43,804 bases of DNA from the NCBI GenBank assembly GCA_039191215.1, contig JBCCXT010000033.1, positions 1 through 43,804 on the forward strand. Reading direction: 5' to 3'. Below are positions 25,177 to 32,367 of the stretch, piece after piece. This DNA is from HKCCE3408 sp039191215. Lineage in GTDB: Bacteria > Pseudomonadota > Alphaproteobacteria > Rhodobacterales > Rhodobacteraceae. The position numbers were made by a program, and so were the translations under genes. Positions within the stretch are counted from its first letter, which is position 1, and each line of letters opens with the position of its first letter. The notes under the pieces are model-generated. The model made no database searches. It saw only the letters and a list, made by a program, of their open reading frames with translations, and was not told where the DNA came from.

Positions 25177-25275
25177 ATGATCCAATCGGCGCGCGCCGTT
25201 CGAAAATCTGGTCCCTCACATCACCGTCCCAACGGAGGCGGCGATGGCCCGAGTGACAGGTTCGACGGCGCCTGA
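25177..25275 (+). CDS. 32-residue micro-ORF, first reading frame after the riboswitch
   Basis: ATG 25177 to TGA 25273-25275. It has the best ribosome site in the area, GGAGGGAG (25163-25170), touching the riboswitch-proximal hairpin. The peptide (MIQSARAVRKSG..., rich in Gly, Arg, His, Pro) has no recognised family and no membrane segment. It overlaps the next micro-ORF by 32 bases. It may be a real small protein or a leader whose translation passes the riboswitch signal to the downstream genes. Confidence 0.4.
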   Translation: MIQSARAVRKSGPSHHRPNGGGDGPSDRFDGA

Positions 25276-25360
25276 CTTTTCGCGACACGGCAGTGGCCAG
25301 TTTGATCGGTCGGCGCGGGGCACTAAGCTTCTCGCCCAGATCGATAAGCGCGCCAAATGA
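25244..25360 (+). CDS. 38-residue micro-ORF, function unknown
   Basis: ATG 25244 to TGA 25358-25360, with GGAGG (25234-25238) at ideal spacing. The peptide begins MARVTGSTAPDFSRH, is basic and soluble-looking, and ends QIDKRAK. No family was recognised. Its stop overlaps the ATG of the next micro-ORF (ATGA), a coupling arrangement used by real genes in this genome. Confidence 0.45.
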   Translation: MARVTGSTAPDFSRHGSGQFDRSARGTKLLAQIDKRAK

Positions 25361-25494
25361 CTGGGCGCGCGCGAAGGGCTAAAGCGACGGCTCGGCCGCG
25401 CCTTTGCCTTACCGAACTCAGCGCGACGGTCCTGACGGGCATTGCGCTGGCGGTATCGGCACTCCTCTGGCTCATGATCCTGGCGGTGCTCTAG
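25357..25494 (+). CDS. 45-residue single-pass membrane micro-protein
   Basis: ATG 25357 (ATGA overlap) to TAG 25492-25494, with the ATPase ATG at the next base. The first 17 residues are Arg/Lys/Ala-rich; the rest is one hydrophobic helix (TGIALAVSALLWLMILAVL). The charge pattern predicts the N-terminus in the cytoplasm. It is not recognisable as CbtB, as there is no His. Its place between a cobalamin riboswitch and an ABC importer suggests an accessory subunit of that transporter; this is inference. Confidence 0.55.
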   Translation: MTGRARRAKATARPRLCLTELSATVLTGIALAVSALLWLMILAVL

Positions 25495-26253
25495 ATGGCG
25501 ACCGTCCTGCAAATCCGTAATCTTGCGCTTGGCTATCCAGATTGTGAGCTGTTCCGTGGGCTCTCGATTGACATTGATGCGGGCACCTCATTGGCGGTCC
25601 TCGGCGCCAACGGCGCGGGCAAGAGCACATTTATCAAGATGCTGCTTGGGCTGAATACGCCGCTTTCTGGGCGGCTAGAATGGCCAGCGGGGCGGCCGAA
25701 CGAGATCGGTTATCTCGCCCAGATGAGCGAGTTCGATCATCGTTTCCCAATCCGGGTGCGGGATCTTGCGGCGATGGGTGCTTGGCGCGGCTTTGGCTTC
25801 AAGTCCGGCCTCGACCGCGCGGGCCGCGCCAGGGTGGATGCGGCGCTGAGTCAAGCGGGCGTTGCCGACCTTGCCGATCGCGCGCTGCACACCCTTTCGG
25901 GAGGCCAGCTTCAGCGGACGCTGTTTGCGCGGGTCATCCTCCAGGACGCGCCGCTTATCCTCCTCGACGAACCATTTGCGGCGGTCGATCAGACAACCGA
26001 GGCGCATCTGCTGTCGATCATCCGCGGCTGGCATGCCGAGGGGCGTGCGGTCGTGTTGGTGGTGCACGACCTGTCTTCGGTTCTCGACCAATGCAGCCAC
26101 GCACTCCTGCTCGGGGGTGGAGAGGCGACGCATGGCAGGGCGGGCGATGTTCTGACGCCCGAACGGCTTGTCTCGCAGAAATACATGTCGGAAAGCCAGG
26201 CCAGTTGGATGTTCCGCCGAACCGTCAGCGCCGCCGAGGACGCACATGTTTGA
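25495..26253 (+). CDS. Metal ABC transporter ATPase (ZnuC/MntB-like), candidate cobalt importer
   Basis: A 252-residue ABC ATPase. Walker A GANGAGKST (about 38-46), Q-loop YLAQMSEFDHRFP, signature TLSGGQLQRTLFARV, Walker B LILLDEPFAAVD, switch His in VLVVHDLSSV. The sequence belongs to the zinc/manganese/iron chelate group. Translation starts directly after the stop of the membrane micro-ORF and ends with an eight-base overlap on the permease gene. The cobalamin riboswitch upstream and the cob genes beyond point to cobalt as substrate; family alone would say zinc or manganese. Confidence 0.9.
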   Translation: MATVLQIRNLALGYPDCELFRGLSIDIDAGTSLAVLGANGAGKSTFIKMLLGLNTPLSGRLEWPAGRPNEIGYLAQMSEFDHRFPIRVRDLAAMGAWRGFGFKSGLDRAGRARVDAALSQAGVADLADRALHTLSGGQLQRTLFARVILQDAPLILLDEPFAAVDQTTEAHLLSIIRGWHAEGRAVVLVVHDLSSVLDQCSHALLLGGGEATHGRAGDVLTPERLVSQKYMSESQASWMFRRTVSAAEDAHV

Positions 26254-27148
26254 GCTCCTCTCCGAGATGTGGAGCTTTGCCTTCATGCAGCGCGCTTTTG
26301 TCGTGACCACAGTGCTTTCGGTATCAGTGGCACCGGTGGGCGCGTTCCTCGTTCTACGGCGGCTGTCGCTTGCCGGTGAGGCGATGGCCCACGCGATCAC
26401 ACCCGGTGTTGTCATCGGTTTTGTCGCGGCGGGCCTTTCGGTCGTGTCGCTTCTTGTCGGCGGGTTGATCGCCGGGATCGGCGTCGCCGCCCTGACCGCC
26501 TGGCTCTCACGCAAGACCATCCTGCGCAACGACGCCAGCCTTGCCTCGCTCTACCTGATCGCGCTGGCTTTGGGCATATTCATCCTGTCCGCCGCAGGCT
26601 CTGCCGTGCCGCTCAAAAGCTTCCTCTTCGGCTCGATCCTGGGCATCGATGACGCCTCGATGATCCTGGTCGGCGGGGTTGCGACGGTAACGCTGGTCGC
26701 ATTTGCCTTTTTGCTTCGCCCGCTTGTCGTCAGCACCTGCGACCCGGTCTTTTTTGAGGCGCAAAACCGCAGGCCTTGGCTGGTCGATCAGGTTTTCATG
26801 CTGCTCTTGGTCCTGAACCTGCTGGCAGCGTTCAAGACGCTCGGCACGCTCATGGCCGTGGGTCTGATGATTCTGCCGGCCACAGCGGCACGCTATTGGG
26901 CCAGCACCATCACCGGGCAACTGGGTTTGGGCATTGTGTTTGCGCTTGTGAGTTGCTGGATCGGCCTGACCCTATCCTACGTCTTTCCCGAAACCCCCTC
27001 TGGCCCAGCCATTGTTTTGGTAGCCGGGGTGGTATTCTCGATTTCGGCCGTCTTCGGCCCCCTCGGCTTCGGTGGACGGCTGAAAAGGCCCTCACCCGTT
27101 GAGCCCAAAACTCTATCCAATCCTGTCACAGAAAAGAGGACACAATGA
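26246..27148 (+). CDS. Metal ABC transporter permease (ZnuB-like)
   Basis: A 300-residue ABC-3 family permease with about eight hydrophobic segments. FLVLRRLSLAGEAMAHAITPGVV is the conserved early motif with the paired His/Glu region, and LGTLMAVGLMILPATAARYW is the late signature. Start ATG 26246 overlaps the ATPase end; the longer open frame upstream reads through the ATPase gene. Its TGA overlaps the ATG of the binding protein. Confidence 0.9.
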   Translation: MFELLSEMWSFAFMQRAFVVTTVLSVSVAPVGAFLVLRRLSLAGEAMAHAITPGVVIGFVAAGLSVVSLLVGGLIAGIGVAALTAWLSRKTILRNDASLASLYLIALALGIFILSAAGSAVPLKSFLFGSILGIDDASMILVGGVATVTLVAFAFLLRPLVVSTCDPVFFEAQNRRPWLVDQVFMLLLVLNLLAAFKTLGTLMAVGLMILPATAARYWASTITGQLGLGIVFALVSCWIGLTLSYVFPETPSGPAIVLVAGVVFSISAVFGPLGFGGRLKRPSPVEPKTLSNPVTEKRTQ

Positions 27149-28035
27149 CCCTGATCAAGACCCTTTCCGTCAGCCTTGCCTCGGCCGCGCTCGCCTTCGC
27201 CGCGGTGCCGGCGGCGGCAGATGAGCTGAATGTCGTCGCCAGCTTTTCCATCATGGGCGATATGGTCGAACAAGTGGTGGGCGAGCATGCCACGGTCACG
27301 ACTATTGTCGGGCCGGACGCGGACGCACACGTTTATGAGCCAAGCGTCGCCGATGCACGTGCGGTGGCCGAGGCAGACGTCATCTTCGTCAATGGTCTGG
27401 GTTTTGAGACCTGGTCAGACACACTGATTGAGGAATCGGGCACAGAGGGCGCGGTTTTTGTCGCAACCGAAGGCGTCGAGCGGGTGCTGGTCGATGGCGA
27501 GACCGATCCGCATGCCTGGAATTCGCTCCTCAACGGTGTGGTCTACGTGGAAAACATCGCAGCGGCCATGTCGGATGTCGCTCCGGAACACGCCGATGCA
27601 TTCGCGGCCAATGCCGAGGCCTATATCGCGGAGCTGACGGCTCTGGATGCCGAAACGAAGGCGCTTCTTGCCGAGCTTCCGGAAGACCGCCGCACGGTGG
27701 TTACCGCGCATGATGCCTTTGGCTATCTTGCGGACGCCTACGGGTTGAACTTTCTTGCCCCGGTTGGCATCGATACCGAGGCCGAGCCGTCCGCGCAGGA
27801 GCTTGCCGCGCTGATCGAGCAGCTGCGCGAGGAGCAGGTCGCCGCACTTTTTGTCGAAAACATCACCAGCCCGGCGCTTATCCAGCAGATCTCTGAAGAG
27901 ACTGGCATTGAAATCGGCGGGCGGCTGTATTCGGACGCGTTGTCCGAGCGCGGCGGCCCGGCGACAAGTTATTTGGCGATGTTCCAACACAACCTCGGAA
28001 CGCTCCTTGCCGCGCTCGGCCAAACGTCCGGCTGA
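27145..28035 (+). CDS. Metal-binding periplasmic protein (ZnuA/TroA-like cluster A-I)
   Basis: A 296-residue binding protein with signal peptide (1-25, AAVPAAA/DEL). The four expected metal ligands are visible: His62 (DADAHVYEPS), His123 (TDPHAWNS), His189 (VVTAHDAFGYL) and Asp264 (RLYSDALSERGG), a His3-Asp set as in TroA/ZnuA. The His-rich loop typical of zinc-specific ZnuA is absent; the corresponding area is plain. With the B12 riboswitch upstream this supports a non-zinc ion, most simply cobalt. A strong hairpin follows at 28054. Confidence 0.9.
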   Translation: MTLIKTLSVSLASAALAFAAVPAAADELNVVASFSIMGDMVEQVVGEHATVTTIVGPDADAHVYEPSVADARAVAEADVIFVNGLGFETWSDTLIEESGTEGAVFVATEGVERVLVDGETDPHAWNSLLNGVVYVENIAAAMSDVAPEHADAFAANAEAYIAELTALDAETKALLAELPEDRRTVVTAHDAFGYLADAYGLNFLAPVGIDTEAEPSAQELAALIEQLREEQVAALFVENITSPALIQQISEETGIEIGGRLYSDALSERGGPATSYLAMFQHNLGTLLAALGQTSG

Positions 28036-28053
28036 AACCGCGCGACTTTTGGT

Positions 28054-28077
28054 GAGGCAGCGCGTTTGCGCTGCCTC
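28054..28077 (+). terminator. Perfect 10-bp hairpin after the metal-binding protein gene
   Basis: GAGGCAGCGC (28054-28063), loop GTTT, GCGCTGCCTC (28068-28077), 18 bases after the stop. There is no long T-run, but stability is high. Probable end of the transporter transcript. Confidence 0.6.
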
Positions 28078-28206
28078 CATCCGTCTCAACCGAGAATTCG
28101 ATGCCAAAAAGTTAGAGCTGACGGTTTCCTGCATCGTCATTTTGTCGGCCGCGCAAAGAGCCTCGCGCCCTAGAGCTTTAAAAACCCACGCTGCACCAAC
28201 AAGCGC

Positions 28207-28232
28207 CGTTTGCGACTTCTCTGTCGCAAGCG
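28207..28232. terminator. Second hairpin in the convergent gap
   Basis: CGTTTGCGAC (28207-28216) pairs with GTCGCAAGCG (28223-28232), 10 bp with one GU, six-base loop. It may act in either direction between the transporter and cob transcripts. Confidence 0.4.
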
Positions 28233-28357
28233 CGCTCGATCACCCATGGCTCGTTGGATAGCCCGCCTGAAAGCCGCCTAAGGTTTTCCCATCCAGCCTA
28301 CGGTCTTTGGTGGGGGGGCGGCGCCTGTCAAACGCAAAGGTGATGGGCGAAAGTAGG

Positions 28358-28387
28358 GACGTCGCACATTCCTTTTGATGCGACATC
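28358..28387 (-). terminator. Hairpin just past the end of cobF
   Basis: As minus-strand RNA, GATGTCGCA pairs with TGCGACGTC (9 bp, one GU) over a 12-base loop, 17 bases after the cobF stop. On the plus strand the stem has a CA mismatch, so it fits termination of the cob transcript better. No T-run. The remainder of 28036-28404 holds no gene. Confidence 0.45.
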
Positions 28388-28404
28388 GGCGCGGGAGGGT
28401 TTGG

Positions 28405-29142
28405 TCAGGCCTGTTTTCGGATCAGGTACGTGTCCATGATCCAGCCATGCCGCGCACGGGCTTCAGCGCGCCTGGCCACAATGCGCGGCCCGGCCTCCGC
28501 CAGTGGCCCGGCATCGAGCACCTGTTCCGCCATCCCGAGGAACCCGCCCCACCAGATGTGCAGCCCGTCCGGCGGTAAGCGCTGAAAACTGCATTCCCCG
28601 TCAAGCATCACGGCCATGGTCTCAGCCCCGTCAGGCCAGCCATGATCGCGCAGGCGTCGGCCGGTTGTGACGGTCACGGCGCCGTTCACCGTGTTGAACG
28701 GCATGGCATGGGCCGCCGCCAGCGCCTGCAGCGCGGTTATCCCGGGCACGACGCGTAAACGCGGCCGTGGCGTTAGCCGCTCAGCGATCCGCAGCGTCGA
28801 GTCGTAAAGTCCGGGATCGCCCCAGACGAGCAGCGCACAAGGCCCGTTTGGCTGGTGCGTGGCAATCGTGTCGGACCAAATCTGGGCAATCGCGTCATGC
28901 CAGCGGACAACCCGTTCGCCATAGGGCAGGCTCTCATCGCGCACCGGCATGGCGAATTCGGCAACCGGTGCGGTGCTACCGGAGGCGTGCAGGATTTGAT
29001 GGCGAAGCTCTGCAAGGTCGGCCTTGTCCGGGCCTTTGTGCGGGACCATCACAAGCCCCGCCTCGCGCAGTGCCGCCTGGCCCTCCAGCGTCACATGGGC
29101 CGGGTTGCCGGTACCGATCCCAACAAGCCAAAGGTCAGGCAT
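28405..29142 (-). CDS. cobF: Precorrin-6A synthase (deacetylating)
   Basis: A 245-residue SAM-dependent methyltransferase of the tetrapyrrole methylase fold. LWLVGIGTGNPAHVTLEGQAAL and VWGDPGLYDSTLRIAERL with WWGGFLGMAEQVLDAGPLAE are CobF features. It methylates C-1 of precorrin-5 and releases acetate, a step specific to the aerobic B12 route. It is the last gene of the minus-strand cob run, and its ATG overlaps the cobA end by eight bases. Confidence 0.93.
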   Translation of the reverse strand: MPDLWLVGIGTGNPAHVTLEGQAALREAGLVMVPHKGPDKADLAELRHQILHASGSTAPVAEFAMPVRDESLPYGERVVRWHDAIAQIWSDTIATHQPNGPCALLVWGDPGLYDSTLRIAERLTPRPRLRVVPGITALQALAAAHAMPFNTVNGAVTVTTGRRLRDHGWPDGAETMAVMLDGECSFQRLPPDGLHIWWGGFLGMAEQVLDAGPLAEAGPRIVARRAEARARHGWIMDTYLIRKQA

Positions 29143-29869
29143 GCTTGCCGCCGATCTCGGCCAGAGACCCGTAAAAGATCAGCGCAGGCAGCGGTCCGGG
29201 ATCAGCCGCCAACCGCTCGGCCAGCGCGGCCATGGTGCTGCGTGTGAGGACCTGTTCGGACTTTCCGACCGCTTCTGCTAGAATGGCAGACGTGTTTCCG
29301 GGTAGACCGCGCGACATCAGCGCCTCGGCCAAAGCCGCAAAGGTGCGCTTGCCCATGAAAACCACGGTGCAGGCCAACGGATCGGCCAACGCATCGAGAT
29401 TCAAGTCGGCTGGTAAGCGCCCGTCGACATCGTGCCCGGTTATGAATTGAACCCGCCGCGCCGTCAGTCGCCGGGTCAGTGGAATACCGGCAGCGGCCGC
29501 CGCGGCGAGTGGCGACGCGACGCCGGGCACGATCTCATGCGCGATGCCCGCCTCGTGCAGTGCCACCAGCTCCTCCTCAAGCCGTCCAAAGAGCCCCCCA
29601 TCGCCCGATTTCAGCCTCACGATGCGGCCGCCGCCTTGAGCGTAATCGACCAGCAGACGGCTCACATGGTGCTGCTTGGGCGAGGGTTGCCCCGCCCGCT
29701 TGCCGACACCGACAAGGTCAGCGCCCGGCTGCGCATGCGACAGGATTGGCCCGGCAGCAAGATCATCGTAAAGGATCGCATCAGCCCGCTTTAGCCGGTC
29801 GAGCGCTTTCAGGGTCAAAAGTTCCGGATCACCCGGACCTGCCCCCACAAAGCTGACAAAGCCGGTCAT
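29135..29869 (-). CDS. cobA: Uroporphyrinogen-III C-methyltransferase
   Basis: A 244-residue SUMT enzyme that methylates uroporphyrinogen III at C-2 and C-7 to give precorrin-2. VGAGPGDPELLTLKALDRL, YDDL, RLKSGDGGLFGRLEEE, PGVASPLAAAAAAGIPLTRR and TVVFMGKRTF are the family motifs. It stands alone, without fused CysG domains. Four-base overlap with the cobB end (ATGA). As the branch point it may also feed siroheme if other genes exist elsewhere. Confidence 0.92.
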   Translation of the reverse strand: MTGFVSFVGAGPGDPELLTLKALDRLKRADAILYDDLAAGPILSHAQPGADLVGVGKRAGQPSPKQHHVSRLLVDYAQGGGRIVRLKSGDGGLFGRLEEELVALHEAGIAHEIVPGVASPLAAAAAAGIPLTRRLTARRVQFITGHDVDGRLPADLNLDALADPLACTVVFMGKRTFAALAEALMSRGLPGNTSAILAEAVGKSEQVLTRSTMAALAERLAADPGPLPALIFYGSLAEIGGKHA

Positions 29870-31200
29870 GCGTCTTCGCCGGCGATGAGGTGGAAGAAGG
29901 TGCCGGTGACTTGGCCGCGCCGGGATCCCGTCTCGGGCACCGGATTGCCGTCGGCATCCGCCACGTCCGCAAGCGGTGCGTCGGGCTGGTCGAGGATCGT
30001 GGTGTAGTGAAACTCATGCCCTCTAAGTGCTGCACCCGCTTGTTGGCCGAGCGTCGGCGTCTGCAACACGGCGCGCCTGTAGCCGAGATGAAACTTGCGC
30101 GCCGCATGCGAGGTCACAAGACCCAGAAGGCCCGCCATTTCATGCCGCACCCCTTCCTTGTCGATCAGGGCGTCGCCCAACACCATGTAGCCGCCGCATT
30201 CGCCATGGATGGGATGCCCTTCGGCATGTCGTCGCAGACCTTCGAGGAACCGCGTTGCGGCCGCCAACCGCCCGGCATGCAATTCCGGATAGCCGCCCGG
30301 CAACCAGACCAGATCAGCGGACGGGTCGGGCGGCTCGTCGGCGAGCGGTGAAAACGGCACAATCTCCGCCCCCGCTGCGCGCCAGCCGTCCACAAGGTGC
30401 GGGTAGGTGAAGGAAAACGCCGCATCCTGCGCCAGCGCGATCCGCTGCCCGGGCGGTCTCAGACGATGGCCCGCTTTTGTCGGCGCCTTCCCCTGCGCTG
30501 CAGCTCGGATCGCGGCGAGATCGACATGATCGCGCAGGAAACCGGCATAGCCCACAATCGCGGCGTCGAGATCGGGATGCTCAACCGCCTGCACAAGTCC
30601 CAGATGCCGCTCAGGAAGGGTCAGATCGCCACGCCGGGGCAGAACGCCCAAAACCGGCAGTCCGGCGCGCTCCATCCCCAGGCGCGTCAGCCGCTCATGC
30701 CGGGGGCTGGCAACGCGGTTCAGAATCACACCCGCGAAAGGCAACGCCTCATCGTAGCGCGCAAATCCCAGTGCCGTTGCCGCCGCCGATTGCGCCTGAC
30801 CGCCCACGTCGAGGACCAAAATCACCGGCCAGCCCATCGCATGCGCTGTCTCTGCGCTGGAGCCGAAACCGCTACACCCCTTCGTGGCGACCCCGTCAAA
30901 GAGGCCCATGGACCCTTCGGCCACGCAGATATCTGCGCCATGGGCCTGCATCGCAATCCTCGCAAAAAGCCCATCATTCATCGCCCAGGTGTCGAGGTTG
31001 AACGAGGGCCGCCCGGTTGCGGCAAGGTGAAAGGCAGGGTCGATGTAGTCCGGCCCGGATTTGAAGGCCTGCACGCTAAGCCCGTCTTCGGCCAGCGCCC
31101 GCAAAAGGCCCAGCATCACGGTTGTCTTGCCGGTGCCAGAAGCCGGGGCGGAGACCAGAAGGCCCGGTGGGAAGGCGGTTGAAGTCGCTGTTTCAGTCAT
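29866..31200 (-). CDS. cobB: Hydrogenobyrinic acid a,c-diamide synthase
   Basis: A 444-residue glutamine-dependent amidotransferase. The N-terminal P-loop domain has SAPASGTGKTTVMLGLL and FKSGPDYIDPAFH; the C-terminal class I glutaminase domain has IHGECGGYMVLGDAL with the catalytic Cys, and HEFHYTT. It amidates the a and c side chains using ATP and Gln. Start MTETATSTAF at ATG 31200; the longer upstream frame lies in cobM. Confidence 0.93.
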   Translation of the reverse strand: MTETATSTAFPPGLLVSAPASGTGKTTVMLGLLRALAEDGLSVQAFKSGPDYIDPAFHLAATGRPSFNLDTWAMNDGLFARIAMQAHGADICVAEGSMGLFDGVATKGCSGFGSSAETAHAMGWPVILVLDVGGQAQSAAATALGFARYDEALPFAGVILNRVASPRHERLTRLGMERAGLPVLGVLPRRGDLTLPERHLGLVQAVEHPDLDAAIVGYAGFLRDHVDLAAIRAAAQGKAPTKAGHRLRPPGQRIALAQDAAFSFTYPHLVDGWRAAGAEIVPFSPLADEPPDPSADLVWLPGGYPELHAGRLAAATRFLEGLRRHAEGHPIHGECGGYMVLGDALIDKEGVRHEMAGLLGLVTSHAARKFHLGYRRAVLQTPTLGQQAGAALRGHEFHYTTILDQPDAPLADVADADGNPVPETGSRRGQVTGTFFHLIAGEDA

Positions 31201-31987
31201 CGCCGTCGCTCCAACCGGCCCATGGGCTGCCCGCCGATTGCGGGCGGTAGCGGCGGTCATAGTCGGACGCATAAAGCCGACTTTCGCCGAAATCCTCTGA
31301 CCGCAGCGCGGGACCGACCAGGATCAGGGCCGTGCGCTCGATGCCGTCGGGCAGCGCGTTTTCGATCGTGGCGAGCGTGGCGCGCACGATCCGCTCATCA
31401 GGCCAACTGGCGCGCCAGACCACGGCCACCGGGCAGTCCCGCCCGTATTGCGGCGTCAGGTCTGCCACCACGCGGCCGAGATTTTGGATCGAGAGGTGGA
31501 TGGCCAGTGTCGCACCTGTCGAGCCGAAAGCGGTGAGCGTCTCACGCTCCGGCATGGCTGAGGCGCGGCCCGGCGTGCGGGTCAGCACGACCGATTGCGC
31601 AACACCCGGAAGCGTAAGTTCAGCAGCGAGTGTTGCCGCGGCCGCGGCGAAAGACGGCACACCCGGCGTCACGGAGTAGGCAATGCCCATCGCATCTAGG
31701 CGACGCAGCTGTTCACCCATCGCAGACCAGACCGACAGGTCGCCCGAATGAAGGCGCGCCACGTCATGACCCGCCGCATCCGCCGCCGTGATCTCGGCCA
31801 TGATCGCATCGAGATCCATGGAGGCAGTGTTCACGATCCGTGCGCCTTCGGGGCTGTGCCCCAACACCGCCTTGGGCACCAAAGAGCCCGCATAAAGGCA
31901 GACCGGGCAGAGCGCGATCAGATCGCGGCCGCGCAGCGTCAGAAGATCGGGGGCGCCCGGCCCGGCGCCGATGAAATGCACCGTCAT
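31193..31987 (-). CDS. cobM: Precorrin-4 C11-methyltransferase
   Basis: A 264-residue tetrapyrrole methylase: FIGAGPGAPDLLTLRGRDLI, CLYAGSLVP, NTASMDLDAI, HSGDLSVWSAMGEQ and VTPGVPSFAAAAATLAAELTLPGV are CobM signatures. Start ATG 31987 gives the family N-terminus MTVHFIGAGPG. It overlaps cobE by four bases and cobB by eight. Confidence 0.94.
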   Translation of the reverse strand: MTVHFIGAGPGAPDLLTLRGRDLIALCPVCLYAGSLVPKAVLGHSPEGARIVNTASMDLDAIMAEITAADAAGHDVARLHSGDLSVWSAMGEQLRRLDAMGIAYSVTPGVPSFAAAAATLAAELTLPGVAQSVVLTRTPGRASAMPERETLTAFGSTGATLAIHLSIQNLGRVVADLTPQYGRDCPVAVVWRASWPDERIVRATLATIENALPDGIERTALILVGPALRSEDFGESRLYASDYDRRYRPQSAGSPWAGWSDGDD

Positions 31988-32367
31988 GTCCCCTTCCCTT
32001 TCGCCAGCGCGCAAGTTGCCATTCCGTCACCCGATATAACCCGCGGCGCGACCAGCTGCGCGCCCTGTCCGGCTGCTGCCAGGGCGGCGGCCTCGGCCAT
32101 GCTAGCCGTGCCGCGCGCGGCCAAAGAAGCGCTCGAGCGCGTCGCGGTCTCCTGCCGTGAGATGATCTCGGCGTCAACCGCCCGGATGGGCAGACCGAGC
32201 GATCGCGCTAAACCACAGAACGCCCCCGCTTGCGCCTTATCCCTGGCCGTGGCGAGCACCGCAACCTTGCCCATCCCGCCGCTGCGTTCCAGCGCGTCCG
32301 CCAAGCTTTCAGCCGTCGCTGCGGCCCGAAACCCAAAGCCCGCCACAATCACAAAACCACCCGCCAT
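31984..32367 (-). CDS. cobE: CobE / CbiG C-terminal domain-like cobalamin protein
   Basis: A 127-residue protein corresponding to the CobE/CbiG-C family: VIVAGFGFRAAATAESLADAL at the start, LPIRAVDAEIISRQETATRS, GTASMAEAAALAAAG. CobE occurs in the aerobic pathway with an accessory role that is not settled. Start ATG 32367 lies inside the end of cobL (19-base overlap). Confidence 0.87.
   Translation of the reverse strand: MAGGFVIVAGFGFRAAATAESLADALERSGGMGKVAVLATARDKAQAGAFCGLARSLGLPIRAVDAEIISRQETATRSSASLAARGTASMAEAAALAAAGQGAQLVAPRVISGDGMATCALAKGKGT

Noticed and set aside
24446..25180. 244-codon plus-strand open frame upstream of the transporter
   Set aside because: It runs through the whole cobalamin riboswitch and is Arg/Pro/Ser-rich with no domain; a by-product of GC-rich sequence.
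27145..28035. Zinc-specific ZnuA annotation
   Set aside because: The His-rich loop is missing and a B12 riboswitch, not a visible Zur site, precedes the operon; metal left open with cobalt favoured.
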